Source: Trinickia symbiotica
GTDB lineage: Bacteria; Pseudomonadota; Gammaproteobacteria; Burkholderiales; Burkholderiaceae
DNA length: 64,000 nucleotides
Reading direction: 5' to 3'
Assembly: GCF_002934455.1 (NCBI RefSeq)
Contig: NZ_PTIR01000021.1
Coordinates: 1 to 64,000, forward strand
This document shows, in pieces, positions 26,354 through 35,789 of the stretch. The first letter of the stretch is position 1, and every line of letters begins with the position of its first letter. The notes below the pieces were generated by a model. The model ran no database searches. It saw only the letters and a list, made by a program, of their open reading frames with translations, and had not been told where the DNA came from. The position numbers and the translations under genes are program-made.

Positions 26354-27850
26354 ATGAATACGAAGACCCTGTCTCGCAGCGCAGTCGCGGTTGCGGTGGC
26401 GGTTGCGCTCTCGACCGGCTACGTGGCCGGCACCCGCCACACCGATCCGCAGATCATCGCGTCCGCGCACGCCGCGGCCATGATGCCCGCCGAAGCGGCG
26501 GCCAAGACCGGCATTCCCGATTTCTCCGGGCTCGTCGAGACGTACGGCCCGGCGGTCGTGAACATCAGCGCCAAGCATGTCGTCAAGCGCCCCGCGCGGC
26601 GCTCGATGCAACAGCTGCCGATCGATCCCAGCGATCCGTTCTATCAGTTCTTCAAGCGGTTCTATGGTCAGTTCCCCGGCTTCGGCGGGGGCGGCGACGA
26701 CGACGGCGGCGCGCAAAGCGATATCCCGAGCGCGAGCCTCGGCTCGGGCTTCATCGTCAGCAGCGACGGCTACATCCTCACGAACGCACATGTGATCGAC
26801 GGCGCGAACGTCGTGACGGTGAAGCTCACCGACAAGCGCGAGTTCCGCGCGAAAGTCGTCGGCTCCGACAAGCAGTCCGACGTCGCGGTGCTGAAGATCG
26901 ATGCCTCGAACCTGCCCACCGTCAAGATCGGCGATCCGAACCAGAGCAAGGTCGGCCAGTGGGTCGTCGCGATCGGCTCGCCGTACGGGTTCGAGAACAC
27001 GGTGACCTCGGGCATCATCAGCGCGAAGGGCCGCTCGCTGCCTGACGAGAACTACACGCCGTTCATCCAGACTGACGTGCCCGTCAACCCCGGCAACTCG
27101 GGCGGGCCGCTCTTCAACCTGCAAGGGCAGGTGATCGGGATCAACTCGATGATCTATTCGCAAACGGGCGGCTTCCAGGGCCTTTCGTTCGCGATTCCGA
27201 TCGACGAGGCGATCCGCGTCAAAGACGAGCTCGTCAAGACGGGGCACGTGAGCCGCGGCCGTCTCGGCGTGGCCGTGCAAAGCGTCGATCAGACACTGGC
27301 GAACTCGTTCGGCCTCTCGAAGCCGGCCGGTGCGCTCGTGAGCTCCGTCGATCCGGGCGGCCCGGCCGCGAAGGCAGGGTTGCAGGCCGGCGACGTGATT
27401 CTCGCCGTGAACGGCCAGAGCGTCGACGACTCGACGGATCTGCCTGCGCAGATCGCGGCAATGAAGCCGGGCTCGAACGCGACGCTCGATATCTGGCGCG
27501 ACAAGACGAAAAAGCAGGTGACGGTCAAGATCGGCTCGATGTCGGACACGAAGGTGGCCAGCAACGGCAGCCCGAGCGCCCAGCAAGGGCGGCTCGGCGT
27601 GGCGGTGCGCGCGCTCACGCCGCAGGAAAAGAACGGCAGTTCGCTGACGCATGGCCTGCTCGTGCAGCAATCGTCGGGCGCGGCCGCTAGCGCGGGCATC
27701 CAGCCCGGCGACGTGATCCTCGCCGTCAACGGCAGCCCCGTGTCGTCGCCTGACCAACTGCGGCAAATCATCTCGAAGGCCGGCAATAGCGTGGCGCTCC
27801 TGATTCAGCGCGACAACGCGCAGATCTTCGTGCCCGTCGATCTCGGCTGA
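26354..27850 (+). CDS. degP: Periplasmic Do-family serine protease/chaperone (DegP/DegQ/MucD type)
   Basis: This 498-aa HtrA protease has an N-terminal signal segment (residues 8-27), a catalytic triad H146 (TNAHVID), D176 (SDVAVL) and S249 (NPGNSGGP), then two PDZ domains (about 285-380 and 400-495) with repeated GLQAGDVILAVNG-like motifs. A Gly/Asp-rich loop before the protease core resembles the LA loop. AGGAGG stands 10 nt before the ATG. It lies 46 bp after the sensor kinase gene, so it may be co-transcribed with the two-component system. It degrades or refolds damaged envelope proteins. Confidence 0.94.
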   Translation: MNTKTLSRSAVAVAVAVALSTGYVAGTRHTDPQIIASAHAAAMMPAEAAAKTGIPDFSGLVETYGPAVVNISAKHVVKRPARRSMQQLPIDPSDPFYQFFKRFYGQFPGFGGGGDDDGGAQSDIPSASLGSGFIVSSDGYILTNAHVIDGANVVTVKLTDKREFRAKVVGSDKQSDVAVLKIDASNLPTVKIGDPNQSKVGQWVVAIGSPYGFENTVTSGIISAKGRSLPDENYTPFIQTDVPVNPGNSGGPLFNLQGQVIGINSMIYSQTGGFQGLSFAIPIDEAIRVKDELVKTGHVSRGRLGVAVQSVDQTLANSFGLSKPAGALVSSVDPGGPAAKAGLQAGDVILAVNGQSVDDSTDLPAQIAAMKPGSNATLDIWRDKTKKQVTVKIGSMSDTKVASNGSPSAQQGRLGVAVRALTPQEKNGSSLTHGLLVQQSSGAAASAGIQPGDVILAVNGSPVSSPDQLRQIISKAGNSVALLIQRDNAQIFVPVDLG

Positions 27851-27863
27851 TCCGCACGGCGAA

Positions 27864-27901
27864 GCGGCCCGGCATCCTGAAGCCCCCGGGTGCCGGGCCG
27901 C
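27864..27901 (+). terminator. Strong hairpin after the protease gene
   Basis: GCGGCCCGGCA (27864-27874) pairs perfectly with TGCCGGGCCGC (27891-27901); the loop is 16 nt. It begins 13 nt after the stop codon. There is no T-run, so termination is inferred from stem strength and position. Confidence 0.45.
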
Positions 27902-28037
27902 GGCTTCATCGGCATCGACAGGCGCCCAAGCGCACAGGCATGCAGCTTGCTGCGCAACGTGATGGGGCGGGATGCCGTTCCCCGGCGACGCGCCGGGCTC
28001 AGGATCCCGACGTGCGGTCATTCAAAGGAGCGATGCG

Positions 28038-28568
28038 ATGAAAACGCCAGGCAGCGGATCGGCGGATAAACGGATGATGAAACGAGCAAGCAAGCGGATT
28101 GGCGTTGTCGCCGCGATGGCACTGGCGCTTGGTTTCGCCGGCAGCGTGCTCGCGCAGCAGGGGTCGTCGGCTGTCGTCGGCGGCACGACGACCGACGCGA
28201 CGAGCGCCGGCAACGAGAACGGCGGCGGCATGCCGCAGATCCAGCACGAAGGGGCCGTGTCGTACGTGTCCGGCGGCGTGGGCATCGACGAATCGACGGC
28301 GCTAAAGCGCGCGGAGCACCAGTGGCCGCTCGCGATGCGCTTCACGGGACCGACGGCGGACTACCTCGCCGATGTGCATGTCCGGATCGTCGGGCCGCAG
28401 GGCGCCGATGTATTGAGCACGGACTCGCGCGGTCCCTACATGCTCGTCAAGCTGCCGCCGGGCCGTTACACGGTTCATGCGCGCTACAAGGACGAGGAGC
28501 AGACGCGCACGGTGACGGTCTCCTCGGAGCCGGGTGCGCGAGCCGATTTCCACTGGGATATCCAATAG
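28038..28568 (+). CDS. Exported carboxypeptidase-regulatory-like domain protein
   Basis: This 176-aa protein has a signal peptide (basic start, then IGVVAAMALALGFAGSVLA, cleavage after about residue 40). The C-terminal half is an immunoglobulin-like beta domain of the CarboxypepD_reg type, seen in YLADVHVRIVGPQGADVLST and LPPGRYTVHARYKDEEQ. Such domains are structural or binding modules; no enzyme residues are seen. AAAGGAG lies 7 nt before the chosen ATG; an upstream in-frame start is less well supported. A strong terminator follows at 28617. Confidence 0.75.
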   Translation: MKTPGSGSADKRMMKRASKRIGVVAAMALALGFAGSVLAQQGSSAVVGGTTTDATSAGNENGGGMPQIQHEGAVSYVSGGVGIDESTALKRAEHQWPLAMRFTGPTADYLADVHVRIVGPQGADVLSTDSRGPYMLVKLPPGRYTVHARYKDEEQTRTVTVSSEPGARADFHWDIQ

Positions 28569-28616
28569 CGTGAAACGCTGCCCGCGCACGGCGGCGGGCT
28601 TTGACAGATAATGAGA

Positions 28617-28646
28617 GCCACGGGTGTCCGCCCGTGGCTTTTTTTT
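28617..28646 (+). terminator. Strong intrinsic terminator
   Basis: GCCACGGG (28617-28624), a 6-nt loop and CCCGTGGC (28631-28638) are followed by eight T residues. This is the clearest rho-independent terminator in the window and closes the upstream transcription unit. A weaker hairpin with TTT (28580-28602) precedes it. Confidence 0.9.
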
Positions 28647-28818
28647 CGGCATGCGTCGGACCGCCCCAAGCATGCTGACGCCCCCGCGACCGCAGGTGCG
28701 CCGGGAAGTCCCGTTGGAGGGGCGCCTGGCTAATCGCCTTTGGGGAGGGGCAATGTTGGCTCTCTATAATCTGACGCGCCGGCGGGCGGCCGAGCGAACC
28801 AGGTCCAGGGGAATCGCC

Positions 28819-29181
28819 ATGACGAATGACGCTGTTCATCGTGTCGAGATCGCGGCCAATCAGCACCGATTGCGCGTGATTCACGGCGGCATCACGCTCG
28901 CCGATACCTGGCGAGGACTCACGCTCATGGAGACGGGCGAGCCCGTGGTCTTCTACTTTCCGCGCGAAGACGTCAATATGTCTCGCTTCGAGCGGTCGGA
29001 TCATACGACGCGCTGCCCCTACAAGGGCGTGGCGACGCATTTCCATCTGCTCACCGAAGAGGAAGGCAAGGTCGAAAACGCCGCCTGGAGCTACGAGGCT
29101 CCGCTCGGGGCTGCAGCGCGAGTGAAGGGCTACGTCGCGTTCTATCCGTCGCTCGTGGACAGAATCGACCAGACGTCATAG
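28819..29181 (+). CDS. DUF427 family protein
   Basis: This 120-aa cytosolic protein has the DUF427 signature: RVIHGGITLADTWRGLTLME, then PVVFYFPREDVNMSRFE, then TRCPYKGVATHFHL and VKGYVAFYPSLVD. The fold is a small beta barrel of unknown biochemical role. The start is the ATG preceded by AGGGGA; an open frame upstream overlaps the terminator and is not used. The next gene starts 32 nt downstream, so the two may be co-transcribed. Confidence 0.88.
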   Translation: MTNDAVHRVEIAANQHRLRVIHGGITLADTWRGLTLMETGEPVVFYFPREDVNMSRFERSDHTTRCPYKGVATHFHLLTEEEGKVENAAWSYEAPLGAAARVKGYVAFYPSLVDRIDQTS

Positions 29182-29213
29182 GCGAAAAGGCGCATGCATC
29201 GAAGGGGACCACG

Positions 29214-30020
29214 ATGGAGTTGACCGATGCATTGCGCATTCCGCTCGATCCCTCGATCGTCGCCGAATCACTCGACGACGGCGCCCTCTTGCGCGCAAGC
29301 CTCGAGAATTGCGAATCGTTCGAGCGCCGCCCCGGCGGCGAGTACGCGCTCGTGGTGACGGTGCCGGTCGGGCCGCTGCGCGGCCGCTACGATGTTCGCA
29401 TGCACATGATGACGAGTCCGGGCGGCGCATACGGCGGCGTCCCCGCCGGCGGCGAGCATCGGCTCTCGCGTACGCTGAACCTGAAGGCATCCGCCGCGGG
29501 CGTGGGCTCGTTGCGAGGACAGGTCACGATCGAGCTCGAGGCGGATAGCGAGCGCGCCGATGAGCAGACGAGTGCGAGAGGGAGCACCAAGGCAGGCGTT
29601 GACGACGCGGGCGCCACACGTGTCCAGTATGCGATATGGGCGACGCTGACCGGGCCGCTCGCCGAGCTCGCGCCGCGGCAAGTCGAAAACGCGCTGCAGG
29701 CGCTCGCCGACGATTTCTTCGCGGAGTTCTCGGCGGTGCTCCAAGCCAAGTACGGCAAAGGGCCGAACCGGGCACGCTCCGGCGCCGCGCACCGCCAGCA
29801 CGTGTTCCTGCGCCCGATCAGTCTCGCCGGCCTTTCGCGCAGGACGGCATCGACCGATCCGCTCGACCCGGCCTCGCGCCGTTCGGGCGACGCCATGATC
29901 GGTCAGCGAGGTGCGGAGAGCCTGGGTCGTCGCCGGCCGCAGGCGATGCCGGCCTGGGCATGGGCTGCGGCATTCGCCGTCGGGATCGCCTTGCTCTACC
30001 TGCTCCATCGGTTCGAGTAG
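29214..30020 (+). CDS. CoxG-like SRPBCC-domain protein with C-terminal membrane anchor
   Basis: This 268-aa protein resembles the carbon-monoxide-dehydrogenase subunit G (CoxG) group of the SRPBCC ligand-binding fold in its first 180 residues: NCESFERRPGGEYALVVTV, then LTGPLAELAPRQVENALQ and DDFFAEFSAVL. A low-complexity linker follows, and a single hydrophobic segment near the C-terminus (PAWAWAAAFAVGIALLYLL) likely anchors it to the inner membrane. No CO dehydrogenase or molybdenum hydroxylase genes are near, so a role in CO oxidation is not supported here. Confidence 0.75.
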   Translation: MELTDALRIPLDPSIVAESLDDGALLRASLENCESFERRPGGEYALVVTVPVGPLRGRYDVRMHMMTSPGGAYGGVPAGGEHRLSRTLNLKASAAGVGSLRGQVTIELEADSERADEQTSARGSTKAGVDDAGATRVQYAIWATLTGPLAELAPRQVENALQALADDFFAEFSAVLQAKYGKGPNRARSGAAHRQHVFLRPISLAGLSRRTASTDPLDPASRRSGDAMIGQRGAESLGRRRPQAMPAWAWAAAFAVGIALLYLLHRFE

Positions 30021-30109
30021 CGGTCGCGTCGGCGCCGCACAAGGGTAAGCGCAAGAAATCCCATCGAGCGCGCTCGGCCGCAGCGCCGTGCAAGCCGCCT
30101 TCCTCAGCC

Positions 30110-30751
30110 TTATTCACCGCCCGCCCCGAGCCGCAACGCAGGGCTCGTGCGCACGGTATCGAGCGCCGCGTCGATGAACGGCTCGATATGCGCGGCGAAA
30201 TCGATCGACGGCGCAATCAACAGCGAGTCACGCAGGCAGCCGCCGATGAACGCATGGAGAAAAAGCGCCGAGCGTCGCGTATCGAGATCGGCAGGTAGCT
30301 GACCCTTGGCGACGGCCTGCCGCAAATCGCGCTCGATCTTGCCGACGCCTTCCTGCATGTTCGTCTGGTGTCGGACCTTCACCGGCCCCATTTCGTCGAC
30401 GAACTCACACTTGAGAAAAAGGATGTCGAATACGCGCCGCCGTTGTGGATCGTTGCAGCACGCGTGCAGACACCATTTCATCGTCTCGGCGAGCTTTCCG
30501 AGCGGGTCGGCGGGGTCGTCGTCGCCTTCGATGAGCTCGTCGAGCGGCAGCAGGACGCGATCGAACATCGCCGTAAAGAGATCGCCCTTGTTCTGAAAGT
30601 GCCAATAGATTGCGCCTCGCGTCACGCCCGCATGCGCGGCAATCTCGGCGAGAGACGTCCGCGACACCCCTTTGTCGTAAAAGACCCGCTCGGCGGCATC
30701 GAGAATGCGGTTACGCGTCTCTCGTGCCTCTTCCTTCGTTCGTCTGACCAT
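30110..30751 (-). CDS. bpeR: TetR-family repressor of the RND efflux operon (AcrR/BpeR-like)
   Basis: This 213-aa regulator has an N-terminal helix-turn-helix (SLAEIAAHAGVTRGAIYWHF, residues about 34-53) typical of the AcrR/TtgR/BpeR branch. The C-terminal ligand domain has the DPQRRRVFDILFLKCEF segment seen in efflux regulators. I chose MVRRTKEEARETR as the start, six codons inside the longest frame, because this is the conserved family beginning. It is divergent from the efflux operon, and the intergenic AcrR-like operator should serve both promoters. Drug binding would release the DNA. Confidence 0.9.
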   Translation of the reverse strand: MVRRTKEEARETRNRILDAAERVFYDKGVSRTSLAEIAAHAGVTRGAIYWHFQNKGDLFTAMFDRVLLPLDELIEGDDDPADPLGKLAETMKWCLHACCNDPQRRRVFDILFLKCEFVDEMGPVKVRHQTNMQEGVGKIERDLRQAVAKGQLPADLDTRRSALFLHAFIGGCLRDSLLIAPSIDFAAHIEPFIDAALDTVRTSPALRLGAGGE

Positions 30752-30879
30752 GTTGCATGCCCGCGTCACCGGGCTTTCTTTAGACTAATGGCGCTCATTT
30801 GAGCGTCGAATCGGCCGTGCGGCGCACGACGCGAGCGGATTGTTGCCTTTCGGGGTTAGATCCCGCAACGAAAACCTTT

Positions 30880-30903
30880 TACATACATTTCCGAATGTAT
30901 ATA
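30880..30903. promoter_or_regulatory. AcrR/BpeR-type operator overlapping a promoter
   Basis: The dyad ATACATT-tccg-AATGTAT lies in a 24-bp site (30880-30903) that, as I remember the E. coli acrAB operator, differs only in a few central and end positions. A plus-strand promoter TTTACA (30878-30883), 16-nt spacer, TATACA (30900-30905) coincides with it, so bound repressor would block RNA polymerase. Confidence 0.8.
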
Positions 30904-30905
30904 CA

Positions 30906-31208
30906 ATACGCGCTACGTTTGAATGGTTCAAGTTCGATGCACCGGGGGAAATCCCGGTAATATCCGGCACTGACCGACGCTCGCACTGTTGCGAAGAGTT
31001 CTCGCGCTTTCGCACCGGCGGTTCTCGCGAGCGCACTACCGGGGCGATGCGGGGGCGAAGCGGCGTTCGGCCATCTCGGCGCCCCCGCCGGCCGCAGCCT
31101 GTCGGCTTTCATCAAGCGTTTTTGCGACGTGACGTCGCGCCGCGCGCCTTGTGGGGATCGGGCGCAGCGGACCTACATGTGTCCCAGTCATTGACCAGAG
31201 GTCGCTCC
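30906..31208 (+). other. Long 5' leader of the efflux operon
   Basis: About 300 nt separate the predicted promoter from the first efflux gene. A hairpin ACCGGG-ggaaat-CCCGGT lies near 30942-30959, and a further CTCGCG/CGCGAG pairing is possible near 31000-31037. No riboswitch class was recognised. The reading frame happens to be open through this leader, but no start codon with a ribosome site supports an N-terminal extension. Confidence 0.4.
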
Positions 31209-32420
31209 ATGCGTGTCGAACCGGTTCACCTCCGCCTAATCTGCGCCGCGACGGCTGCCCTCATCCTTGTCGCGTGCGGACAAAAACAATCGGCGCCGCC
31301 GCCGCAGACGCCCGAAGTCGGCGTCGTCGACGTGAAGACGAGCGCCGTGCCGGTCGTCACCGAGCTGCCGGGCAGAACGAATGCGTACCTCGTCGCGCAG
31401 GTGCGCGCGCGCGTCGACGGCATCGTGCTGTCGCGCGAGTTCACCGAAGGCAGCGAAGTGAAGGCGGGGCAGCGTCTCTACAAGATCGACCCGGCGCCTT
31501 ATATCGCCGCGCTGAACAGCGCGAAAGCGACGCTCGCGAAGGCCCAGGCGAACCTCGCCAGCACGACGGCGCAGGCGAATCGCTATAAAGTGCTCGTTGC
31601 GGCGAATGCCGTCAGCAAGCAGGATTACGACAATGCCGTGGCGGCCGAGGGCCAGGCCGCGGCCGACGTCGCGTCGGGCAAGGCCGCGGTCGCGACGGCG
31701 CAGATCAATCTCGGCTACACCGACGTCATCGCGCCGATCACCGGGCGCACCGGCGTCTCGCAGGTCACGCCGGGTGCCTATGTGCAAGCGAGCCAGGCGA
31801 CGCTCATGGATACGATCCAGCAGATCGATCCCGTCTATGTCGATCTCACGCAATCGAGCCTCGAGGGGCTCAAGCTGCGCCGCGACATTCAGGAAGGGCG
31901 GCTGAAGACGAACGGGCCGAATGCCGCGAAGGTCACGCTGATTCTCGAAGACGGTCGCGAGTATCCGGAAAAAGGCAAGCTGCAGTTCACCGACGTGACG
32001 GTCGACCAGTCGACGGGCTCCGTCACCGTGCGCGCCATTTTCCCGAACTCGGGCCGTGTCCTGCTGCCGGGGATGTTCGTGCGCGCGCGCATCGAGGAAG
32101 GCGTCAACGAGAATGCCATGCTCGTGCCGCAGATCGGCGTGACGCACGACCAGAAGGGTCAGGCGACCGCGCTCGTCGTCGGTCAGGACGGCAAGGTCGC
32201 GCCGCGTACGCTCACCACCACCGGCATGCGCGGGCCGGACTGGATCGTCGAGGCGGGCTTGCAGCCTGGCGACCGCGTGATCGTGCAAGGCACGGAGAAG
32301 GTCCACCCCGGCATGACCGTCAAGCCGGTGCCGGCCCAGCTTCCCGCTCAGGCGGGCGGCGCCTCCTCCGTGGGCAATAGCCAGAGCGCCTCCTCGGGGG
32401 CGCAGGCCTCCGGCGCCTAA
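31209..32420 (+). CDS. bpeA: RND efflux periplasmic adaptor (AcrA/BpeA-like)
   Basis: This 403-aa membrane-fusion lipoprotein has a lipobox ILVACG near residue 24. It then shows the barrel-sandwich strands (VTELPGRTNAYLVAQVRARV) flanking an alpha-hairpin (about residues 100-170) and a second lipoyl half (LGYTDVIAPITGRTGVSQV). It links the inner-membrane pump BpeB to the outer-membrane channel. The lipobox-bearing start at 31209 is preferred. The C-terminal tail is Ser/Ala/Gly-rich (about the last 30 residues). The order adaptor-pump-channel is that of MexAB-OprM and BpeAB-OprB. Confidence 0.93.
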   Translation: MRVEPVHLRLICAATAALILVACGQKQSAPPPQTPEVGVVDVKTSAVPVVTELPGRTNAYLVAQVRARVDGIVLSREFTEGSEVKAGQRLYKIDPAPYIAALNSAKATLAKAQANLASTTAQANRYKVLVAANAVSKQDYDNAVAAEGQAAADVASGKAAVATAQINLGYTDVIAPITGRTGVSQVTPGAYVQASQATLMDTIQQIDPVYVDLTQSSLEGLKLRRDIQEGRLKTNGPNAAKVTLILEDGREYPEKGKLQFTDVTVDQSTGSVTVRAIFPNSGRVLLPGMFVRARIEEGVNENAMLVPQIGVTHDQKGQATALVVGQDGKVAPRTLTTTGMRGPDWIVEAGLQPGDRVIVQGTEKVHPGMTVKPVPAQLPAQAGGASSVGNSQSASSGAQASGA

Positions 32421-32438
32421 CCACGGGAGTCCCGTCAA

Positions 32439-35400
32439 ATGGCCAAGTTTTTTATCGATCGCCCGATTTTCGCGTGGGTGATCGCCATCATCCTGATGCT
32501 CGCGGGCGTCGCGTCGATCTTCAATTTGCCGATCGCGCAATACCCGACGATCGCGCCGCCTTCGATTCAGATCTCCGCGAGCTATCCGGGCGCCTCGGCG
32601 AAGACGGTCGAGAACACGGTGACGCAGGTCATCGAGCAGCAGATGAGCGGTCTCGATCACCTGCTCTATCTGTCGTCGACGAGCGACGACTCGGGCACCG
32701 CGACGATCACGCTGACGTTCGCCGCCGGCACGAACCCTGACATCGCGCAGGTGCAGGTGCAGAACAAGCTGTCGCTTGCCACGCCGCTCCTGCCGTCCGT
32801 CGTGCAGCAGCTCGGCACGAAGGTGACGAAGTCGAGCAGCAGCTTCCTGATGGTGCTCGCCTTCGTCTCCGAAGACGGCAGCATGAACAAGTACGACCTC
32901 GCGAACTACGTGGCGTCGAACATTCAGGATCCGGTGAGCCGTATCGACGGCGTGGGCACCTTGTCGCTGTTCGGCACGCAGTACGCGATGCGGATCTGGC
33001 TGGACCCGAACAAGCTGACGAACTACGGGCTCACGCCGGTCGACGTCTCCACGGCGATCCAGAACCAGAACGTGCAGATCGCGGCCGGCCAGCTCGGCGG
33101 CACGCCCGCCGTGCAGGGGCAGATGCTGCAGGCAACGATCACCGAGCAGACGTTGCTGCGCACGCCGGAAGAGTTCGGCAACATCCTGCTGAAGGTCAAC
33201 CAGGACGGCTCGCAGGTGCGCATCAAGGACGTCGCGCGCCTCGAGCTCGGCGGCGAGAACTACAACGTCGACACGGCGTACAACGGCCAGCCGACGGTCG
33301 GCATGGGCATTCAGCTCGCCACGGGCGCGAACGCGCTGCAGACGGCGAAGCTCGTGCGCCAGAAAGTCGCCGAGCTGTCGAAGTACTTCCCGCACGGCCT
33401 CGCCGTGAAGTACCCGTACGACACGACGCCGTTCGTGCGCCTCTCGATCGAGGAAGTGATCAAGACACTGCTCGAAGGCATCGTGCTCGTGTTCCTCGTG
33501 ATGTATCTGTTCCTGCAGAACCTGCGCGCGACGCTGATTCCGACGATCGCCGTGCCGGTCGTGCTGCTCGGCACGTTCGCGGTCATGAACGCTGTCGGGT
33601 TCTCGATCAACGTGCTCTCGATGTTCGGGCTCGTGCTCGCGATCGGTCTGCTCGTCGACGATGCGATCGTCGTCGTGGAGAACGTCGAGCGCGTGATGGC
33701 CGAGGAGGGGCTCTCGCCACGCGAGGCGACCAGAAAGGCGATGGGCCAGATCACCGGTGCGCTCGTCGGGGTTGCGCTCGTGCTGTCCGCGGTGTTCGTG
33801 CCGGTGGCGCTTTCGGGCGGCTCGGTCGGCGCGATCTATCGGCAGTTCTCGCTCACGATCGTCGCGGCGATGGTGCTCTCGGTGCTCGTCGCATTGATTC
33901 TGACGCCGGCGCTTTGCGCGACCATTCTGAAGCCGATTCCGCAGGGGCATCACGAAGAGACGAAGGGTTTCTTCGGCTGGTTCAACCGGACGTTCAACAG
34001 CAGCCGCGAGAAGTATCAGAGCGGCGTGCACCATGTGATCCGTCGCTCGGGCCGGTGGCTGCTGATTTACATCGCCGTGATCGTCGCAATCGGGATGCTC
34101 TTCGTGCGGCTGCCGAAGTCGTTCCTGCCCAACGAAGATCAGGGTTACGCGTTCATCCTTGTGCAGACGCCCACCGGTTCGACGCAAGAGACCACGGGCA
34201 GGACGCTCTCGAACATCGCCGACTATCTGCTCACGCAGGAGAAGTCCGTCGTGGAATCGGTCTTCACGGTGAACGGCTTCAGCTTCGCGGGCCGCGGCCA
34301 GAACTCGGGCCTCGTCTTCGTGCGGCTCAAGGACTACAGCGAGCGGCAGCACGCGAATCAGAAGGTGCAGGCGGTCATCCAGCGCATGTTCATGCATTAC
34401 GCGAGCTACAAGGACGGGATGGTGATCCCGTTCAATCCGCCGTCGATCCCCGAGCTCGGCACGGCGGCCGGCTTCGACTTCGAGCTGACCGACAACGGCG
34501 GGCTCGGCCACGAGAAGCTGATGGCCGCGCGCAACCAGCTCCTCGGCATGGCGGCAAAGGATCCGACGCTCGCGCTCGTGCGCCCCAACGGCCTCAACGA
34601 CACGCCACAGTTCAAGATCGACATCGATCGTGAAAAGGCGCAGGCGCTCGGCGTCACAGCCGAAGCGATCGACCAGACGTTCTCGATCGCCTGGGCGTCG
34701 AAGTACGTGAACAACTTCCTCGATACGGACAACCGGATCAAGAAGGTCTACCTGCAGGCCGACGCACCGTTCCGCATGTCGCCGGAGGACATGTCGAAAT
34801 GGTACGTGCGCAACGGCGCGGGGACGATGGTGCCGTTCACGTCGTTCGCATCGGGGCAATGGACGTTCGGATCGCCGAAGCTCGAGCGCTATAACGGCAT
34901 CTCGGCGGTCGAGATCCAGGGGCAGGCCGCGGAAGGCAAGAGTACGGGCCAGGCGATCACGGCGATGGAGAAGCTCGCCGCGAAGCTGCCGGCCGGCATC
35001 GGCTATGCCTGGACGGGGCTCTCGTATCAGGAACTCCAGTCGGGCTCGCAGGCGCCGATTTTGTACGGCGTGTCGATTCTCGTCGTCTTCCTCTGTCTGG
35101 CGGCGCTCTATGAAAGCTGGTCGATTCCGTTCTCGGTCATCATGGTGGTGCCGCTCGGCGTGATCGGCGCGCTGTTGGCGGCCACGCTGCGCGGGCTCGA
35201 GAACGACGTGTTCTTCCAGGTCGGCCTCTTGACGACGGTCGGTCTCTCGGCGAAAAACGCGATTCTGATCGTCGAGTTCGCGCGCGAGCTGCAGCAATCC
35301 GAGGGCATGGGGCCGGTGGAAGCGGCGATGGAGGCGGCGCGGCTGCGGTTGCGGCCGATTCTGATGACGTCGATGGCCTTCATTCTCGGCGTGTTCCCGC

Positions 35401-35705
35401 TCGCGATCAGCAACGGCGCCGGTTCGGCGAGCCAGCATGCGATCGGCACGGGCGTGATCGGCGGGATGCTGACGGCGACGTTCCTTGCGATCTTCTTCAT
35501 CCCGATGTTCTTCGTCGTGATTCGCGCGAAGTTCGCGGGTGAGACCGAGGATGCCGACGCCGCGGCGCGGCTTGCCGCCGAGCATCATGCGCTGCAATCG
35601 GCGAACGGCGGGAACGGCGATCTCAACGGGAACGGCAACGGTGGCGACGGCCGTGACGGGGGCAACGGCGGTCCGCGCGGCGGCTCGGGCAGAGAAGGAC
35701 ACTGA
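32439..35705 (+). CDS. bpeB: RND multidrug efflux pump (AcrB/BpeB-like, HAE1 family)
   Basis: This 1088-aa inner-membrane proton-driven transporter begins [20 protein letters not shown] and has the twelve-helix, duplicated RND layout. The proton-relay aspartates are in the fourth helix ([18 protein letters not shown]), and the second-half counterpart reads [22 protein letters not shown] precedes the ATG. The tail after about residue 1050 is unusually Gly/Asn-rich (repeats of NGNGG) and carries no known domain. It is expected to export hydrophobic drugs and, in BpeAB-OprB, quorum-sensing-related compounds; substrates here are not predictable. Confidence 0.95.
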   Translation: MAKFFIDRPIFAWVIAIILMLAGVASIFNLPIAQYPTIAPPSIQISASYPGASAKTVENTVTQVIEQQMSGLDHLLYLSSTSDDSGTATITLTFAAGTNPDIAQVQVQNKLSLATPLLPSVVQQLGTKVTKSSSSFLMVLAFVSEDGSMNKYDLANYVASNIQDPVSRIDGVGTLSLFGTQYAMRIWLDPNKLTNYGLTPVDVSTAIQNQNVQIAAGQLGGTPAVQGQMLQATITEQTLLRTPEEFGNILLKVNQDGSQVRIKDVARLELGGENYNVDTAYNGQPTVGMGIQLATGANALQTAKLVRQKVAELSKYFPHGLAVKYPYDTTPFVRLSIEEVIKTLLEGIVLVFLVMYLFLQNLRATLIPTIAVPVVLLGTFAVMNAVGFSINVLSMFGLVLAIGLLVDDAIVVVENVERVMAEEGLSPREATRKAMGQITGALVGVALVLSAVFVPVALSGGSVGAIYRQFSLTIVAAMVLSVLVALILTPALCATILKPIPQGHHEETKGFFGWFNRTFNSSREKYQSGVHHVIRRSGRWLLIYIAVIVAIGMLFVRLPKSFLPNEDQGYAFILVQTPTGSTQETTGRTLSNIADYLLTQEKSVVESVFTVNGFSFAGRGQNSGLVFVRLKDYSERQHANQKVQAVIQRMFMHYASYKDGMVIPFNPPSIPELGTAAGFDFELTDNGGLGHEKLMAARNQLLGMAAKDPTLALVRPNGLNDTPQFKIDIDREKAQALGVTAEAIDQTFSIAWASKYVNNFLDTDNRIKKVYLQADAPFRMSPEDMSKWYVRNGAGTMVPFTSFASGQWTFGSPKLERYNGISAVEIQGQAAEGKSTGQAITAMEKLAAKLPAGIGYAWTGLSYQELQSGSQAPILYGVSILVVFLCLAALYESWSIPFSVIMVVPLGVIGALLAATLRGLENDVFFQVGLLTTVGLSAKNAILIVEFARELQQSEGMGPVEAAMEAARLRLRPILMTSMAFILGVFPLAISNGAGSASQHAIGTGVIGGMLTATFLAIFFIPMFFVVIRAKFAGETEDADAAARLAAEHHALQSANGGNGDLNGNGNGGDGRDGGNGGPRGGSGREGH

Positions 35706-35713
35706 AATGACGA

Positions 35714-35788
35714 CCCCCACGCTCACTATCGTTCGCTGCCCCCCGGGGGGGCTTCAGCCTCCCTTGGGGCGGCCCGGCGGGAGACTGA
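35714..35788 (+). repeat. Structured intergenic repeat at the oprB start, copy 1
   Basis: This 75-bp element has a copy at 54584-54658. It starts CCCCCACGCTC and ends in a hairpin: TCAGCCTCCC (35754-35763), loop TTGGGGCGGCCCGGC, GGGAGACTGA (35779-35788; one mismatch). The nonamer ACTGAAATG occurs on both sides (35701-35709 and 35784-35792), bracketing the element with a ribosome site plus ATG before it and the real oprB start after it. Confidence 0.8.
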
Positions 35789-35789
35789 A

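Noticed and set aside
26333-28021. 562-codon minus-strand frame
   Set aside because: It is antisense to the DegP-like gene, which has a complete catalytic triad and two PDZ domains.
31236-35726. 1496-codon open frame on the minus strand
   Set aside because: It is exactly antisense to bpeA and bpeB, is Arg/His-rich without any motif, and reflects G/C third-position bias of the real genes.
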